This document shows positions 46,119-57,450 of a stretch of DNA of 64,000 bases, in pieces. Numbering within the stretch: the stretch's first letter is position 1; each line of letters starts with the position of its first letter. The notes beneath the pieces were generated by a model. The model was not told where the DNA came from and searched no databases. It saw only the letters and a list, made by a program, of their open reading frames with translations. Location of the stretch: assembly GCA_009746045.1 (NCBI GenBank), contig RPFO01000034.1, forward strand, positions 3,763,681 to 3,827,680. The letters run 5' to 3'. Source of the stretch: Mesostigma viride. Taxonomy: Eukaryota; Streptophyta; Mesostigmatophyceae; Mesostigmatales; Mesostigmataceae. The position numbers and the translations under genes were made by a program.

Positions 46119-47894
46119 CTTGAAAGGGTAGGCCATCCTGAGGATCTTGAACTTGTCGGCGTCGATGCTGAACGCGATCCGCGGGATCGCGTGCAGCTCC
46201 CCGTCCGGCGTCTTCACGAGGAACGCGCCGTCTTGCTCGTCTACGAGCTCGACGCGCGTCCCATTCTGCAACCTGTCCTTGTGGGACAGGTTGCGCGTGA
46301 TCATGGCCACGGCGCCCACCTTCCACTTGAACTCGTGGTCGGGGACGCCGTCTTGACGCGCGCAGTTGAGGGTCCTCATGGAGACCCTCTCCCCCGACTT
46401 GGCGACGCGGTCGTGGCTGAACGTGCTGCGCTCCTGGTTCTCCAGCTTGGCCAGGACAGCCGCGTTGATGTCGTCGCACGCCTTGTTGGTCACCGCGACG
46501 ATCGAGGACCGCATGCACGCGTTCGCGTCGTTGACGTTGGGGAACGTGTGCGCGATCAGCTCGTCCTCGTCCTTGACCGGCTGCACCATGCGCAGCGGGA
46601 TCATCGCCACCTCCTGGTGCGTGCGGTCGTCGATCACCGCCTCGTACGCGACGTTGTCCATGCCGACGTCGGCGACAAACTGCGCGTACTCCGGGTCCTC
46701 GCGCGCGCGGTAGTTGAACTCGAGCGGCAGCCGGTGCACGCCCACCCACTGCGGCGACCGCACCGCGCTGGCGTCGGCCGTCGCCAGCTCGCTGGCGCCC
46801 TTGACGACGGGCGCCACCTGCCGGAAGTCGCCGGCGAAGATGACGACCTTGCCGCCGAACGGCTCCTTGACAAAGGTGAGCTCGACCAGCAGCTCGTGCA
46901 AGAGATGGATCAGCTCCACGTTCATCATGCCGATCTCGTCGACGACGAGCGCGTGCGCCTCCAACAGCGTGCGCCCCCTGGCGGAGTTGCGCGTCACGCG
47001 GCAGCCGTACTCGAGGTCGAGCTCGAGCGGGAACCCGCACGCGTGATGCGACGTGTGGCCGCCCCACATCTGCAGCGACGCGACGCCCGTGAACGCCATC
47101 GGCACCACCTTGAAGCCGTCGCGCGCGGACTGCTGCATCGCCGCGTTGATGACCATGGTCTTGCCCGTGCCCGCGGGCCCGTCCACGAACAGCCGGCGGT
47201 CCGGGCTGAGCCCCTTGATCGCCAGCAGCAAGGTCTCGTACGCCTCGCGCTGCACGAGAGAGAACTTGCTCAGGTCGGGCGCGAGGATGTTCGCGTCGTC
47301 GTCGTCGTCGTGCTTGCGCTTGCGCCGGCACACGTCCTCGCCCCTGTCGCGGCGGCACTTGAGCACGGGCTCCAGCTCCCAGACGTCGTAGCCGTAGGCC
47401 GACAGCCGCTTGTCCAGGTAGGCGAGCGTGCGCGCGAGCGCGGCCTCGCGGTCCTCGAGCGTGATGGGCTGCTTGGCTCTGCGGCCCACCCCGCCGTGCA
47501 CGTCCTCGTACGCGTAGAACAGGTGGTCCTTCATCATCTCCTCCTTGAACCGCCACAGCGCGCTCATCGTGCTCAGCTTCTGCAGCACGAGGATGACGAA
47601 CAGCCGCCGCATCGCGTACGGCGTCTCCAGCCGGCGCGCGGCGATGCGCATGCTCTCCACCGCCGCGTCGTCGTCCTCGAGCAGGCCCAGCCGCCGGCAC
47701 GCCATCTCGTTACTGAGCAACACGCCGCCCACGGTGCGCAGCTCCTCGAACGAGTGCGCGGCGCGCTTCTCCAGCAGCACGCGCAGGTAGAAGAGCTCGG
47801 GGTTGCGCAGGTCGGGGTCGTACATGCGCGTGAAGACGCGCGTCACGCGCGGCATGAGCCACCATCGCGCCGTGTGGCCCTCGCACACGATCAC
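46119..47894 (-). CDS. Helitron Pif1-type helicase exon
   Basis: One exon of 592 codons. It opens VIVCEGHTARWWLMPRVTR, then YLRVLLEKRAAHSFEELRTV and LLEDDDAAVES, the segment that links Rep and helicase in Helitrons. Helicase motifs follow in order: Walker A GPAGTGKTM, Walker B VVDEIGMM, motif III FAGDFRQVAPVV, VAVTNKACDDIN, and ITRNLSHKDRLQNGTRVELV. This is the superfamily 1 Pif1-like 5'-3' helicase of Helitrons. An internal KRKHDDDDDAN stretch is an insert before the ATPase core. The exon is open throughout. Confidence 0.93.
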
Positions 47895-48009
47895 CTGCGA
47901 GCGCCAGCACAAGATCGCAGCCGCCGCGGTCGGTTAGCACACGCCCCCTCCCCAAGCACGCTACATCAAACGAATGGAAAACAATGGCGACAATTCGACA
48001 ATGACGCAC

Positions 48010-48057
48010 CTCGTTGTTGACGTCCCTCAACGCGCGCTCGGGAGCTTGCCATTTCAG
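48010..48057 (-). CDS. Helitron 16-codon linker exon
   Basis: Encodes LKWQAPERALRDVNNE between CTGCAG and GTGCGT, phase 0 on both sides, joining the post-Rep exon to the helicase exon. Confidence 0.6.
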
Positions 48058-48129
48058 CTGCAGGACCCCACCGACGCATGAAGCATCCCAATAGCGAAAG
48101 GTGAGAAAAAACGCGCACCAAGACAACCC

Positions 48130-50310
48130 ATGCAATAACGCATGCCAGAGGGGGCCATGGTCCCTTGCGCGCCATGCAATAACGCTAGTGTGGGGGAAGG
48201 CTGCCTACCGTTAGGGGTGGGCCATGGTCCTAAAACATGCAAACGAGCTCGGATTGGCCTGAAACTTGGGAGGAGGCATGCCCCACACTAGTCCATCATG
48301 TGTGCAAAGTGGGGGCTCGCAGGTCTATCGTTTGGGGGGTGGACATGGCCAGGGGGTGCCATGGTCCCTAGCGCGCGCTAGCACGTGCCCACCGTTAGGG
48401 GTGGGCCAGGGTCCTAAAATATGCAAACGAGGTTGGATTGGGCTGAAACTTGGGAGGAGGCATGCCCCACACTAGTCCATCATGTGTGCAAAGTGGGGGC
48501 TCGCAGGTCCATCGTTTGGGGGGGTGGACATGGCCAGGCGGTGCGATGGTCCCTAGCGCGCGCTAGCACGTGCCCACCGTTAGGGGTGGGCCAGGGTCCT
48601 AAAATATGCAAACGAGCTTGGATTGGGCTGAAACTTGGGAGGAGGCATGCCCCACACTAGTCCATCATGTGTGCAAAGTGGGGGCTCGCAGGTCCATCGT
48701 TTGGGGGGGTGGACATGGCCAGGGGTGCCATGGTCCCTAGCGCGCCGACAGCACGTGCCCACCGTTAGGGTGGGCCAGGGTCCTAAAACATGCAAACGAG
48801 CTTGGATTGGCCTGAAACTTGGGAGGAGGCTTCCCCCCCCCTAGTCCATCATGTGGGCAAAGTGGGGGCTCGCAGGTCCATCGTTTGGGGGGGTGGACAT
48901 TGCCAGGGGGTGCCATGGTCCCTACGCGCGCTAGCACGTGCCCACCGTTAGGGGTGGGCCAGGGTCCTAAAATGCAAACGAGCTTGGATTGGGCTGAAAC
49001 TTGGGAGGAGGCTTCCCCCACTAGTCCATCATGTGTGCAAAGTGGGGGCTCGCAGGTCCATCGTTTGGGGGGGTGGACATTGCCAGGGGTGCCATGGTCC
49101 CTACGCGCGCTAGCACGTGCCCACCGTTAGGGGTGGGCCAGGGTCCTAAATATGCAAACGAGCTTGGATTGGGCTGAAACTTGGGAGGAGGCATGCCCCA
49201 CACTAGTCCATCATGTGTGCAAAGTGGGGGCTCGCAGGTCCATCGTTTGGGGGGGTGGACATGGCCAGGGGTGCGATGGTCCCTAGCGCGCGCTAGCACG
49301 TGCCCACCGTTAGAGGGGGCCAGGGTCCTAAAATATGCAAACGAGCTTGGATTGGGCTGAAACTTGGAGGAGGCATGCCCCACACTAGTCCATCATGTGT
49401 GCAAAGTGGGGGCTCGCAGGTCCATCGTTTGGGGGGGTGGCATTGCCAGGGGTGCGATGGTCCCTAGAGCGCTAGCACGTGCCCACCCTTAGAGGTGGGC
49501 CAGGGTCCTAAAATATGCAAACGAGCTTGGATTGGGCTGAAACTTGGGAGGAGGCATGCCCCACACTAGTCCATCATGTGTCAAAGTGGGGGCTCGCAGG
49601 TCCATCGTTTGGGGGGGTGGCATGGCCAGGGGTGCGATGGTCCCTAGAGCACGCTAGCACGTGCCCACCGTTAGAGGTGGGCCAGGGTCCTAAAATATGC
49701 AAACGAGCTTGGATTGGGCTGAAACTTGGGAGGAGGCATGCCCCACACTAGTCCATCATGTGTGCAAAGTGGGGGCTCGCAGGTCCATCGTTTCGGGGGT
49801 GGACATGCCAGGGGGTGCGATGGTCCCTAGCGCGCGCTAGCACGTGCCCACCGTTAGGGGTGGGCCAGGGTCCTAAAATATGCAAACGAGCTTGGATTGG
49901 GCTGAAACTTGGGAGGAGGCTTCCCCCATACTAGTCCATCATGTGTGCAAAGTGGGGGCTCGCAGGTCCATCGTTTCGGCGGGTGGACATTGCCAGGGGT
50001 GCGATGGTCCCTAGCGCGCGCTAGCACGTGCCCACCGTTAGGGGTGGGCCAGGGTCCTAAAATATGCAAACGAGCTTGGATTGGGCTGAAACTTGGGAGG
50101 AGGCTTCCCCCATACTAGTCCATCATGTGTGCAAAGTGGGGGCTCGCAGGTCCATCGTTTGGGGGGGTGGACATTGCCAGGGGTTGCCATGGTCCCTAGC
50201 GCGCGCGAGCATGTGCCCACCGTTAGAGGTGGGCCAGGGTCCTAAAATACAAACGAGCTTGGATTGGGCTGAAACTTGGGAGGAGGCATGCCCCACACTA
50301 GTCCATCATC
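48130..50310 (+). repeat. 183-bp satellite, twelve copies, inside a Helitron intron
   Basis: AACGAGCTTGGATTGGGCTG recurs every 180-186 bases from 48241 to 50251. The block fills almost the whole intron between 50351 and 48057. It is the same satellite as in the Helitron's 3' flank. Confidence 0.95.
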
Positions 50311-50350
50311 GTGGCCCACCCCTGACGATAGGCAGTGGCAGCGCACTCAC

Positions 50351-50647
50351 CGATACGGTGGAGGTTCGCTTGTCTCCCATGAACTTGCGCATGACGAACT
50401 TCTTGTGGAAGTCGGAGTACTTGAGCGCGTTCATCCCGGGCACGTCCTCGTCCCCGGGCCGATCAAAGTACATCGTCAGCGGCGTGTCCTGCTTCTGCTC
50501 CACCGCGTTCTCCAGCGACCGCTTGCATCCCTCCTTGTAGGTGATCTTGTGCTGCCCGTCCAGGTGCACCGGCAGCATCTCGCAGCCGGGGCGCATCGCC
50601 CGCTCGTGGAAGCCGCGGCCGACCCAGTCCGCCTGCGTGCCGCTCAC
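50351..50647 (-). CDS. Helitron exon after the Rep domain
   Basis: 99 codons: VSGTQADWVGRGFHERAMRP, LPVHLDGQHKITYKEG, DTPLTMYFDR and ALKYSDFHKKFVMRK. This matches the Helitron region after Rep that carries the VHL..Q and Y.(D/E)FP..F patterns. Phase 0 at both ends. Confidence 0.85.
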
Positions 50648-50847
50648 CTGCCGCCATCGCGCACGCACACATAGAGACATGCCCATAGAAGACGTGGGCG
50701 CGCAAAGGTCAGCAACGGACTAAACGGGAGCGCAATCACGAGAAAAACACGCCGCAAGGAAAAAAGGAAGCTGCACACGCTCTACTCCCTCCCCTTTGCA
50801 CACAAGCAGACGCCCTTGCACCCACGTGCACGCCTTCAGCCACTCAC

Positions 50848-52254
50848 CCGGCGCCCCCGCAGGTACTCGTCGGCCTCGTCGCACTCGCCCAGCTTGATCT
50901 CCGCGTACTCCTGCCCCTTGTTTATATATTTGTTCAGGTAGAAGACGACGTGCGTGTGCGAGGTCACCACAAAGTTGATGTGGGCCTCGAACCGCAACGT
51001 GGCCCATGCGTTGTACGGGACGATCCACTGGTTCAGCCTGCACGTGTGCCGTCTCCGCGGGTGGATGAAGCCCCGCACGTCTTCGAACGTGCGCTTGGCG
51101 TAGGGCTCGGGGAAGCGCTTGGCGCACTTGTACGTGCGCGGCTGCCACGGGGTGAACGGCTCGTCGTCTGAGGACGAGGAGGCCGAGTCGAGGTCGAACG
51201 AGTCGCGCGCGGCCGCGATGTCCGCCGCGCGCAGCGCTTTCCGCGGGGGCATCGCCACCTCGTGCCGCCGGTTCTTCATGCACTTGGCGCCAGCGGTGTG
51301 GTTGTGGACCATGTGCTGGAGCACGAGCTCGCGCAGACGCCCCGCCGCGACGTCCTCTGGCGGCAGCTCCGCCCACGCGAGCTCGTCGATGCGCCCGTTG
51401 GCGGTGGTCGGGTGGAAGGGCTCGGGGAGCCGGAAGATGACGTGCGCGTGGGGCAGCCCGCGCGTCTGGTACTCGATCACATAGATCAAGTACAGCGGCT
51501 TGGCCCCCATCACGCCGTCCTCGATGCCCTTGATGAACGCGGCCAGCCGGATGTGAAACGAGCGGTTGGCAAACTCGGGGTGTTGGTACACGTCGGTTCC
51601 CGGCGGCAGGTTGTCCTGGATTTCTGGCCACATCGGATTGCACGTGAACGTGGCGAACACCGAGGGGGCCCCGTCCTCGGCGATGGCGGCGATGTTGTTC
51701 TGGATGTTGTGCAGCACGAAGCGGTTGGCCATCCCTGAGCCGGACGGCAGCTGCATGGTGAGCCCCGAGCGCAGCTCATCCGGCAGGTCCTTGGCGTTCG
51801 CCTTGGTGAACTTCCTCCAGTCCTTCTCGCTGTACACCCCCATCGTCTTCAGGTCGTCCAATACCTTGAGGTTGTCGTTCAGCTCGGCCCACGTCGCCAA
51901 CCGCCTCTGGTGCTTCTCACGCTGCTTCCCCCGCAGGAAGGTGATGGTCTGGTCCTCCTTGGCGGAGTTCCCGTGCAGCGGGTATAGCTGCCCGAAAGCG
52001 CCCTTGTTCTTGAGCCGCCACTCGGAGAACAGCCGGCACTTGATCTCGTCCTGCAGCTTGACCTCCTGCTTGCGCTTGCTCTTCCCATCGTAGCTGTACG
52101 ACCACCCCCCTTGCCCTCCGAATGGATGGCCGGGAAAGCCAGCGCCATGTAGTCCTTGCTCCCCAGCGGCAGCTCTTTCGTGATACGCTGGCCCTCCGGC
52201 CCACGTTCCACTACATCGACACGAAAGTGGCCCGGCTGCGCGTTCCTTTGTCCG
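50848..52254 (-). CDS. Helitron Rep (HUH endonuclease) exon, one frameshift
   Basis: About 469 codons. The start, GQRNAQPGHFRVDVVERGPE and DYMALAFPAIHSEGKGG, resembles the Helitron segment ending in a FP..F..GGW motif. Then come FATFTCNPMWPEI, the HUH motif in EYQTRGLPHAHVIFRLPEP, and the two-tyrosine motif VFYLNKYINKG. These are the nicking-joining residues of Helitron Rep. At 52105-52110 the run of six C (G on the coding strand) would need one more base to link KGG to WSYSYDGKSKRK. The exon length then fits phase 0. Either the copy is broken here or the run is miscalled. Confidence 0.92.
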
Positions 52255-52375
52255 CTGCACGCGAGCACGCACCCACGCAAACGCGATCCCCACCCCCGCA
52301 CCCCGATTTTCCTCGAGCAAACATCAGCCACTCGCGTGCCTCGTGCCACCCAAATGTTGGCATGACCGCGCCGCG

Positions 52376-53412
52376 CCGCGGGAAAATTTTGGCATAGCTT
52401 TCGCGCCACAAGGGTGGTGCAGAAAATTTTGGCAGAGCTTCCGCGCCACAAGGGTGGTGCAGAAAATTTTGGCATAGCTCCCGCGCCACAAGGGTGGTGC
52501 AGAAAATTTTGGCAGAGCTTCCGCGCCACAAGGGCAGTGCAGAAAGTTTTGGCATAGCTCCCGCGCCACAAGGGTAGCGAAGAAAATTTTGGCATAGCTC
52601 CCGCGCCACAAGGGTAGCGCAGAAAATTTTGGCAGAGCTTCCGCGCCACAAGGGCAGTGAAGAAAGTTTTGGCATAGCTCCCGCGCCCCAAGGGTGGTGC
52701 AGAAAATTTTGGCATAGCTCCCGCGCCACAAGCGTGGTGCAGAAAATTTTTGGCATAGCTTTCGCGCCACAAGGGTGGTGCAGAAAATTTAGGCATAGCT
52801 TCCGCGCCACAAGGGTGGTGCAGAAAATTTTGGCATAGCTTTCGCGCCACAAGGGCAGTGAAGCAAGTTTTGGCATAGCTTTCGCGCAACAAAGGTGGTG
52901 CAGAAAATTTTAGTATAGCTCCCGCGCCACAAGGGTGGTGCAGAAAATTTTGGAATAGCTCACGCGCCACAAGGGTGGTGCAAAACATTTTAGCATAGCT
53001 CCCGCACTGCAAGGGCTTGTGGGGCAAGGTTGGTGTCTGTTCTGCACAATAATAATAATAAGGGCGGTGAAGAAAATCTTGGCATAGCTCCCGCGCCATA
53101 AGGGTGCAGAAGAAAATTTTGCCATAGCTTCCGCAACATAAGTAAGGGCAGTGTAGAAAATTTTGCCATAGCTCCCGCAACATAAGTAAGGCCGGTGAAG
53201 AAAAATTTGGCATAGATCCCGCGCCATAAGGGCGGAGAAGAAAAATTGTGCCATAGGTCCCTCAACGTAAGTAAGGGCGGTGTAGAAAATTTTAGCATAG
53301 CTCCCGCGCCATAAGGGCGCAGAAGAAAATTGTGCCATAGGTCCCGCAACATAAGTAAGGGCGGTGTAGAAAATTTTGGCATAGCTCCCGCGCCATAAGG
53401 GCGGAGAAGAAA
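52376..53412 (+). repeat. 40-bp tandem repeat in a Helitron intron
   Basis: About 26 units of AAAATTTTGGCATAGCTCCC plus GCGCCACAAGGGTGGTGCAG, with a second subtype (CAACATAAGTAAGGGCGGTG) to the right. It lies in the intron 5' of the Rep exon. Further units at 54236-54268 and 55205-55360 show that the 53414-54235 insert split the array. The long open frames on the minus strand are composition effects. Confidence 0.9.
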
Positions 53413-53413
53413 A

Positions 53414-54235
53414 TTGCATGCAAGTATTTCCTTACTCATTACTTCCTAACAACTGAAACTCACAATACAGCTATGCCATGCAGGACACAATGTCGGTACC
53501 GCTTTTTGCAAGCGGCAGCCATAGCGACCAAACACTTCCATGCAAACTACCATGTTCATCATTCATTGAGTGGCAATCCTTTGTAAACACATGCACCATC
53601 GGTCATGCCCACTATGACTTCATGTTGACAATGTTTTGTACATGACTCGATAGTGCCCTTGTGCGCGACCGTGGGGCGTGGCAGGCTAGCCCTGTCCATT
53701 CGTGGGTGTGGTGGGGAGCTGCCATGCATGCGTGGGTTTAGGGGGTGGCTGGAATGTGTGCCTAGGTTCGTGAGGTGGCTGCCATGCGTGCGTGGGTGTG
53801 GGGGGTGGCTGGCATGCACGTGCATGTGGGGGGTGGCTGGCATCCATGCGTGGGTTTGTGGGGTGGCTGCCATGCATGCGAGAGTGTGGGGGGGAGCTGC
53901 CATGCATGCATGTGGGGCGGGGCGGGCTGGCATGCGTGCGTGGGTGTGGGGGGGGCCCGCATGTGACGGGGATGGCTGGCATGCATAAGTGGGTTTGTGG
54001 GGGGGCTGCCATGCATGCGTGCATGTAGGGGCGGGGGGGCAAGCGTGTGTGGGTTTGCGGGGGGGCTGGCATGCATGCGTGGCTGTGGGGGGGGGCTGAC
54101 ATGCGTGCGTGGGTGTGGGGTTGGCTGGAATGCGTGCGTGGGTTTGGGAGGGGCTGGCATGCGTGCGTGGGTTTGGGGGGTGGCTGGCATGCATGCGTGG
54201 GTGTGGGGGGGGATGGCAGGAATGCATGCATGGCT
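53414..54235 (+). mobile_element. Macro-unit fragment inserted into the 40-bp array
   Basis: Starts TTGCATGCAAGTATTTCC, as in the macro-units, and runs through a G-rich minisatellite (53695-54232). It sits between 40-bp repeat units on both sides. Confidence 0.75.
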
Positions 54236-54341
54236 CCCGCAACATAAGTAAGGGCGGTGTAGAAAATGATGCATGCGGCAGAGCACCGTCGCTAGCGACA
54301 AACGCAGCCAAGGGTGGGGCCCGTACCCATGTCCCACCCAC

Positions 54342-54539
54342 CTGGGCAGCAGGAAGATCTCTGGCGCGTGCACCTCCGGCGAGAACTGTCCCGCCACCTC
54401 TACGGACGCCTGCCGCTGCTCCAACTCCTCGGTCGCCTGCCGTGCGAACTGCTGCAGCAACGGGTTGTAGGTGAGCAGGTACTCCTCCAGAAGGTCCAGC
54501 AGCTTCCGCAGGTTGGGGTCTCGCTCTTTCACCTCGCAC
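54342..54539 (-). CDS. Helitron N-terminal exon C
   Basis: 66 codons: CEVKERDPNLRKLLDLLEEY and LLTYNPLLQQFARQATEELE. It matches the Helitron segment after the zinc finger that ends with a leucine-rich helix and a NP...FR-like motif. Ends SPEVHAPEIFLLP at donor GTGGGT. Confidence 0.75.
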
Positions 54540-54672
54540 CTGCGGAGCAGGAAGCCACAAAGGTACGCGCATCCGCACTCACAGACACCGTCAGCCGCCT
54601 CACCCCAAAGAATCACCCCATCACACATCACAACGTGCACTCGCTAAAACCGGCAACTGCCGCACCCCTCAC

Positions 54673-54897
54673 CGTTTCAACACGTCCTCCTGCGCCTCGT
54701 CCTTTCCCGGCTTGTCCAGCAGGAAGAAGAAGTCGTTGTTGACGTGCACGCCGTCCCGGATGATCGGCTTGATGCGCTCGACGGTCTGGCCGTGCAGCTC
54801 GAGCACGCAGGCCCCCTTGTTCTTGACCGAATCCCCGATGCGCCCGCTCGCTACGACGCGTGCCACGGCGAAAAACTGGTTGATCATCCGCCCATAC
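54673..54897 (-). CDS. Helitron N-terminal exon B
   Basis: 75 codons: MINQFFAVARVVASGRIGDS, GACVLELHGQTVERI and NNDFFFLLDKPGKDEAQEDV. Corresponds to the N....FAF.S, F.I.GQ..H.I and Y..D segments of Helitron N-termini. Phase 2 on both borders; joins exons 55867-55440 and 54539-54342 in frame. Confidence 0.75.
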
Positions 54898-54974
54898 CTG
54901 ATGCATGTTCAAAAATACATTGGCGGGGACGATGTGTCAGGGTGCAATACAAGGCACAACCCACTTCAAGGGGG

Positions 54975-55200
54975 TTGGCTGGCATGCGTGCGTGGGCATG
55001 GGGATGGCTGCCATGCGTGCGTGGGTGTCAGGGGTGGCTGGCATGCGTACGTTGGTGAGGGGTGTGGCTGGCATGCATAAGTGGGCCCGCGGTGCCCCTG
55101 ATTGCTGTCTGGCCCCTAATTATGTGGATGTGGCTGGCTGCCTGCCCTCCTGTTTGCCTCATCCCATGCCCCAAGGCTCGTAGCTCAAGCCTCAATCGTG
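54975..55200 (+). repeat. Macro-unit fragment in a Helitron intron
   Basis: Three to four minisatellite units (54975-55082) followed by the GGGCCCGCGGTGCCCCTGAT segment seen after every macro-unit array. Confidence 0.85.
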
Positions 55201-55204
55201 GTGA

Positions 55205-55360
55205 AAGAACTTCAGCATAGCTTCCACACCACAAGGGTGGTGAAGAAAATTTGAGCATAGCTTCCGCACCAGCAAACATGGTGAAAAAAATTCAGCATAG
55301 CTTCCGCACTACAAGGGTGGTGAAGAAAATTTGAGCATAGCTCATGCACTATAAGGGCGG
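55205..55360 (+). repeat. Diverged 40-bp repeat units
   Basis: Four units of the AAAATTNNAGCATAGCTTCC type, related to 52376-53412. Confidence 0.75.
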
Positions 55361-55439
55361 ATGACATGCCCGCACGGTCCATGCGTCAATACACACAAAC
55401 ACGTAGTAATTAAGAGCAGTGCTCATGCCAACACCGTAC

Positions 55440-55867
55440 CTGATCCACAGCGCCACGTTCGTCGGGTTGCAGTGGATCTGCCACAGCATCTCCTCCTGGT
55501 GGGTCAGCTCGTTGCGCGCGAGCTCGCGTTCATCCGCGTTCGCCTCAGCCAGCAGCCGCTCACGCCGCCTGCGCTTCTCGATGATGAGATTCAGGTTTGG
55601 CTCCAACACCTTTGCCTTGCCTTTCGAGCAGCAGCGGCTACCCTTGGGCTCCTCCTCCTTGAACATGGGCGCGTGGCACTTGGGGCACTTGCTGCGCTCG
55701 CGGTGCTCATCGAGTGAGTACGGATGCGCGGCGCTCGGGTCGTCGGTCAGCGGTCGCAGCTTGAACGGCCGCATTCTGAAGCCAGCATAGTCGCCTGTGT
55801 CCAAGCAGCGCGAGAGCCGCCGCACCTCCGGGAGCGTCATGCCAAACTTCTTCATCTCGTCGTTTTC
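55440..55867 (-). CDS. Helitron N-terminal zinc-finger exon
   Basis: 143 codons beginning ENDEMKKFGMTLPEVRRLSR. CPKCHAPMFKEEEPKGSRCC and SKGKAKVLEPNL match the Helitron CxxCxA...E......CC..GK.. zinc finger. A strongly basic RRRRERLL segment and a coiled region (ELARNELTHQEEMLWQIH) follow. Phase 0 start, phase 2 end (ATCAG then GTACGG). Confidence 0.8.
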
Positions 55868-56084
55868 CTGCATCGGTAAGGACCAAAACCAGCACGACAT
55901 TGAACAGTACGATAAATGCAACGGACGATACGGCATAATACTGTGTAATATGCCATTATGGTGTGGATCTTCTGAATAGCGCACGGCAGTTCCGTTGATG
56001 GGAACACTTGGCGATGCGCTGCCCATCACCCCAATACCAAACCAAGTGCAATCTAATTTATGGCACACCTACGGAGGGGCTGCC

Positions 56085-56795
56085 ATGCGTGCATGTGGGG
56101 CGGGGCGGGCTGGCATGCGTGCGTGGGTGTGGGGGGGGCTGGCATGCGTACGTGGGTGTGGGGGTGAGCTGCCATGCATCTGTGGGTTTAGGGGGGCGCT
56201 TCCATGCATGAGTGGGTGTGGGGGTGGCTGGCATGCGTGCCTGGGTTTGGGGGTGGGCTGCCATGCGTGCGTGGGTTTAGGGGGGGGCTGGCATGCGTGC
56301 CTGGGTTCGTGGGGGTGGCTGGCATGCGTGCGTGGGTGTGGGGGGTGGCTGGCATGCATGCGTGCGTGTGGGGGGTCGCTGGCATGCATGCGTGGGTTTG
56401 TGGGGGGGCTGGCATGCATACGTGCATGTGGGGTTTGTGGGGTCGCTGGCATGCATACGTGGATTTGTGGAGTGGCTGGCATGCATGCGTGGGTGTCAGG
56501 GTGGCTGGCATGCCTGCGTGGGTTTGTGGGGTGGCTGGCATGCGTGCATGTGGGAGGGGCTGGCATGCGTGCATGTGGGGTTTGTGGGGGGGCGCTGCCA
56601 TGCACGCCTGGGTTCGTGGGCTTTGCATGCGTGTGTGGATTTATGCGAGGGCTGGCATGCGTGCCTGGGTTTGTGGGGTGGCTGGCATGCGTGTGTGGGT
56701 GTGGGTGGGGGCTGGCATGCATAAGTGGGTTTGTAGGGTGGCTGGCATGTGTGTGTGGGTGTGGGTGGTGGCTGGCATGCATAAGTGAGTTAGTA
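56085..56795 (+). repeat. G-rich minisatellite in a Helitron intron
   Basis: About 24 units filling most of the 56823-55868 intron, starting roughly 28 bases after its 5' splice site. Confidence 0.92.
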
Positions 56796-56823
56796 GGTGT
56801 GCCATAACGTCAGAAAAACTCAC

Positions 56824-57279
56824 CCTCTTGTTCTTCTGTCGTTGCGTCTCCTTGGTCACAGGCGCCACATCGTCAACAGGTCGCTTCCCATCACTGCCAG
56901 GTGGTGACAAGCCCGGGCTGCCTGCCTCGACCGGGTCAATGCGCTCCCCGTCGCCGGTGCTCCCCACGTTGTCGTTGGCGTCGGCGCTGTCCGTCCTTGC
57001 ATCGCTGTCGGCATCAGCCCCCTCGCTGTCATCAGCGTCATTGTCGTCCATCCTCGCATCGCTGTCGGCATCAGCCCCCTCGCTGTCATCAGCGTCATTG
57101 TCGTCCATCCTCGCATCCTTGTTGCCTCGTTTGTGCTGTGCACCGCTCGCAATCCTCTGCTTCTTTTGTCGCAAACGACTGTCACGCTTCCACCTTTGCC
57201 GTGCGTCCAGCTTGTCAACAAAAGAGACACCCGCATCACGCCGCCCCGCATTGCCCTGTGCTTGCACACCAGCAGGATC
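56824..57279 (-). CDS. Basic/acidic exon at the Helitron N-terminus
   Basis: 152 codons, phase 0 at both ends. A basic stretch RQRWKRDSRLRQKKQRIASG (likely nuclear localisation or DNA binding) is followed by an acidic part. There DARMDDNDADDSEGADADS is duplicated exactly (57-bp tandem), then partly again as DARTDSADANDN. It ends PVTKETQRQKNKR. Basic N-termini of this kind are common before the zinc finger in Helitron proteins. Confidence 0.65.
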
Positions 57280-57450
57280 CTGCGCATGTGACATGACAAA
57301 AAGAATGTGAGGTGAACAGACCCTAGCCGTCACTAAACACTGCGGAGACAAATGTGCGCCACAGTGATATGATTGCATCAAATGGTATCAGCAGCCCTTG
57401 TATAATCATCCGCTAACACAAAGCAGAAACCACCAAACGGCTGTGCTTAC

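Noticed and set aside
45879..48020. Plus-strand ORFs of 713 and 628 codons opposite the helicase
   Set aside because: Antisense shadows of GC-rich helicase exons. The minus strand carries all conserved motifs.
51879..53213. 444-codon ORF through the 40-bp array into the Rep exon
   Set aside because: The array is open in several frames. Only the last part (from 52254) is Rep coding, and it enters by a splice acceptor.
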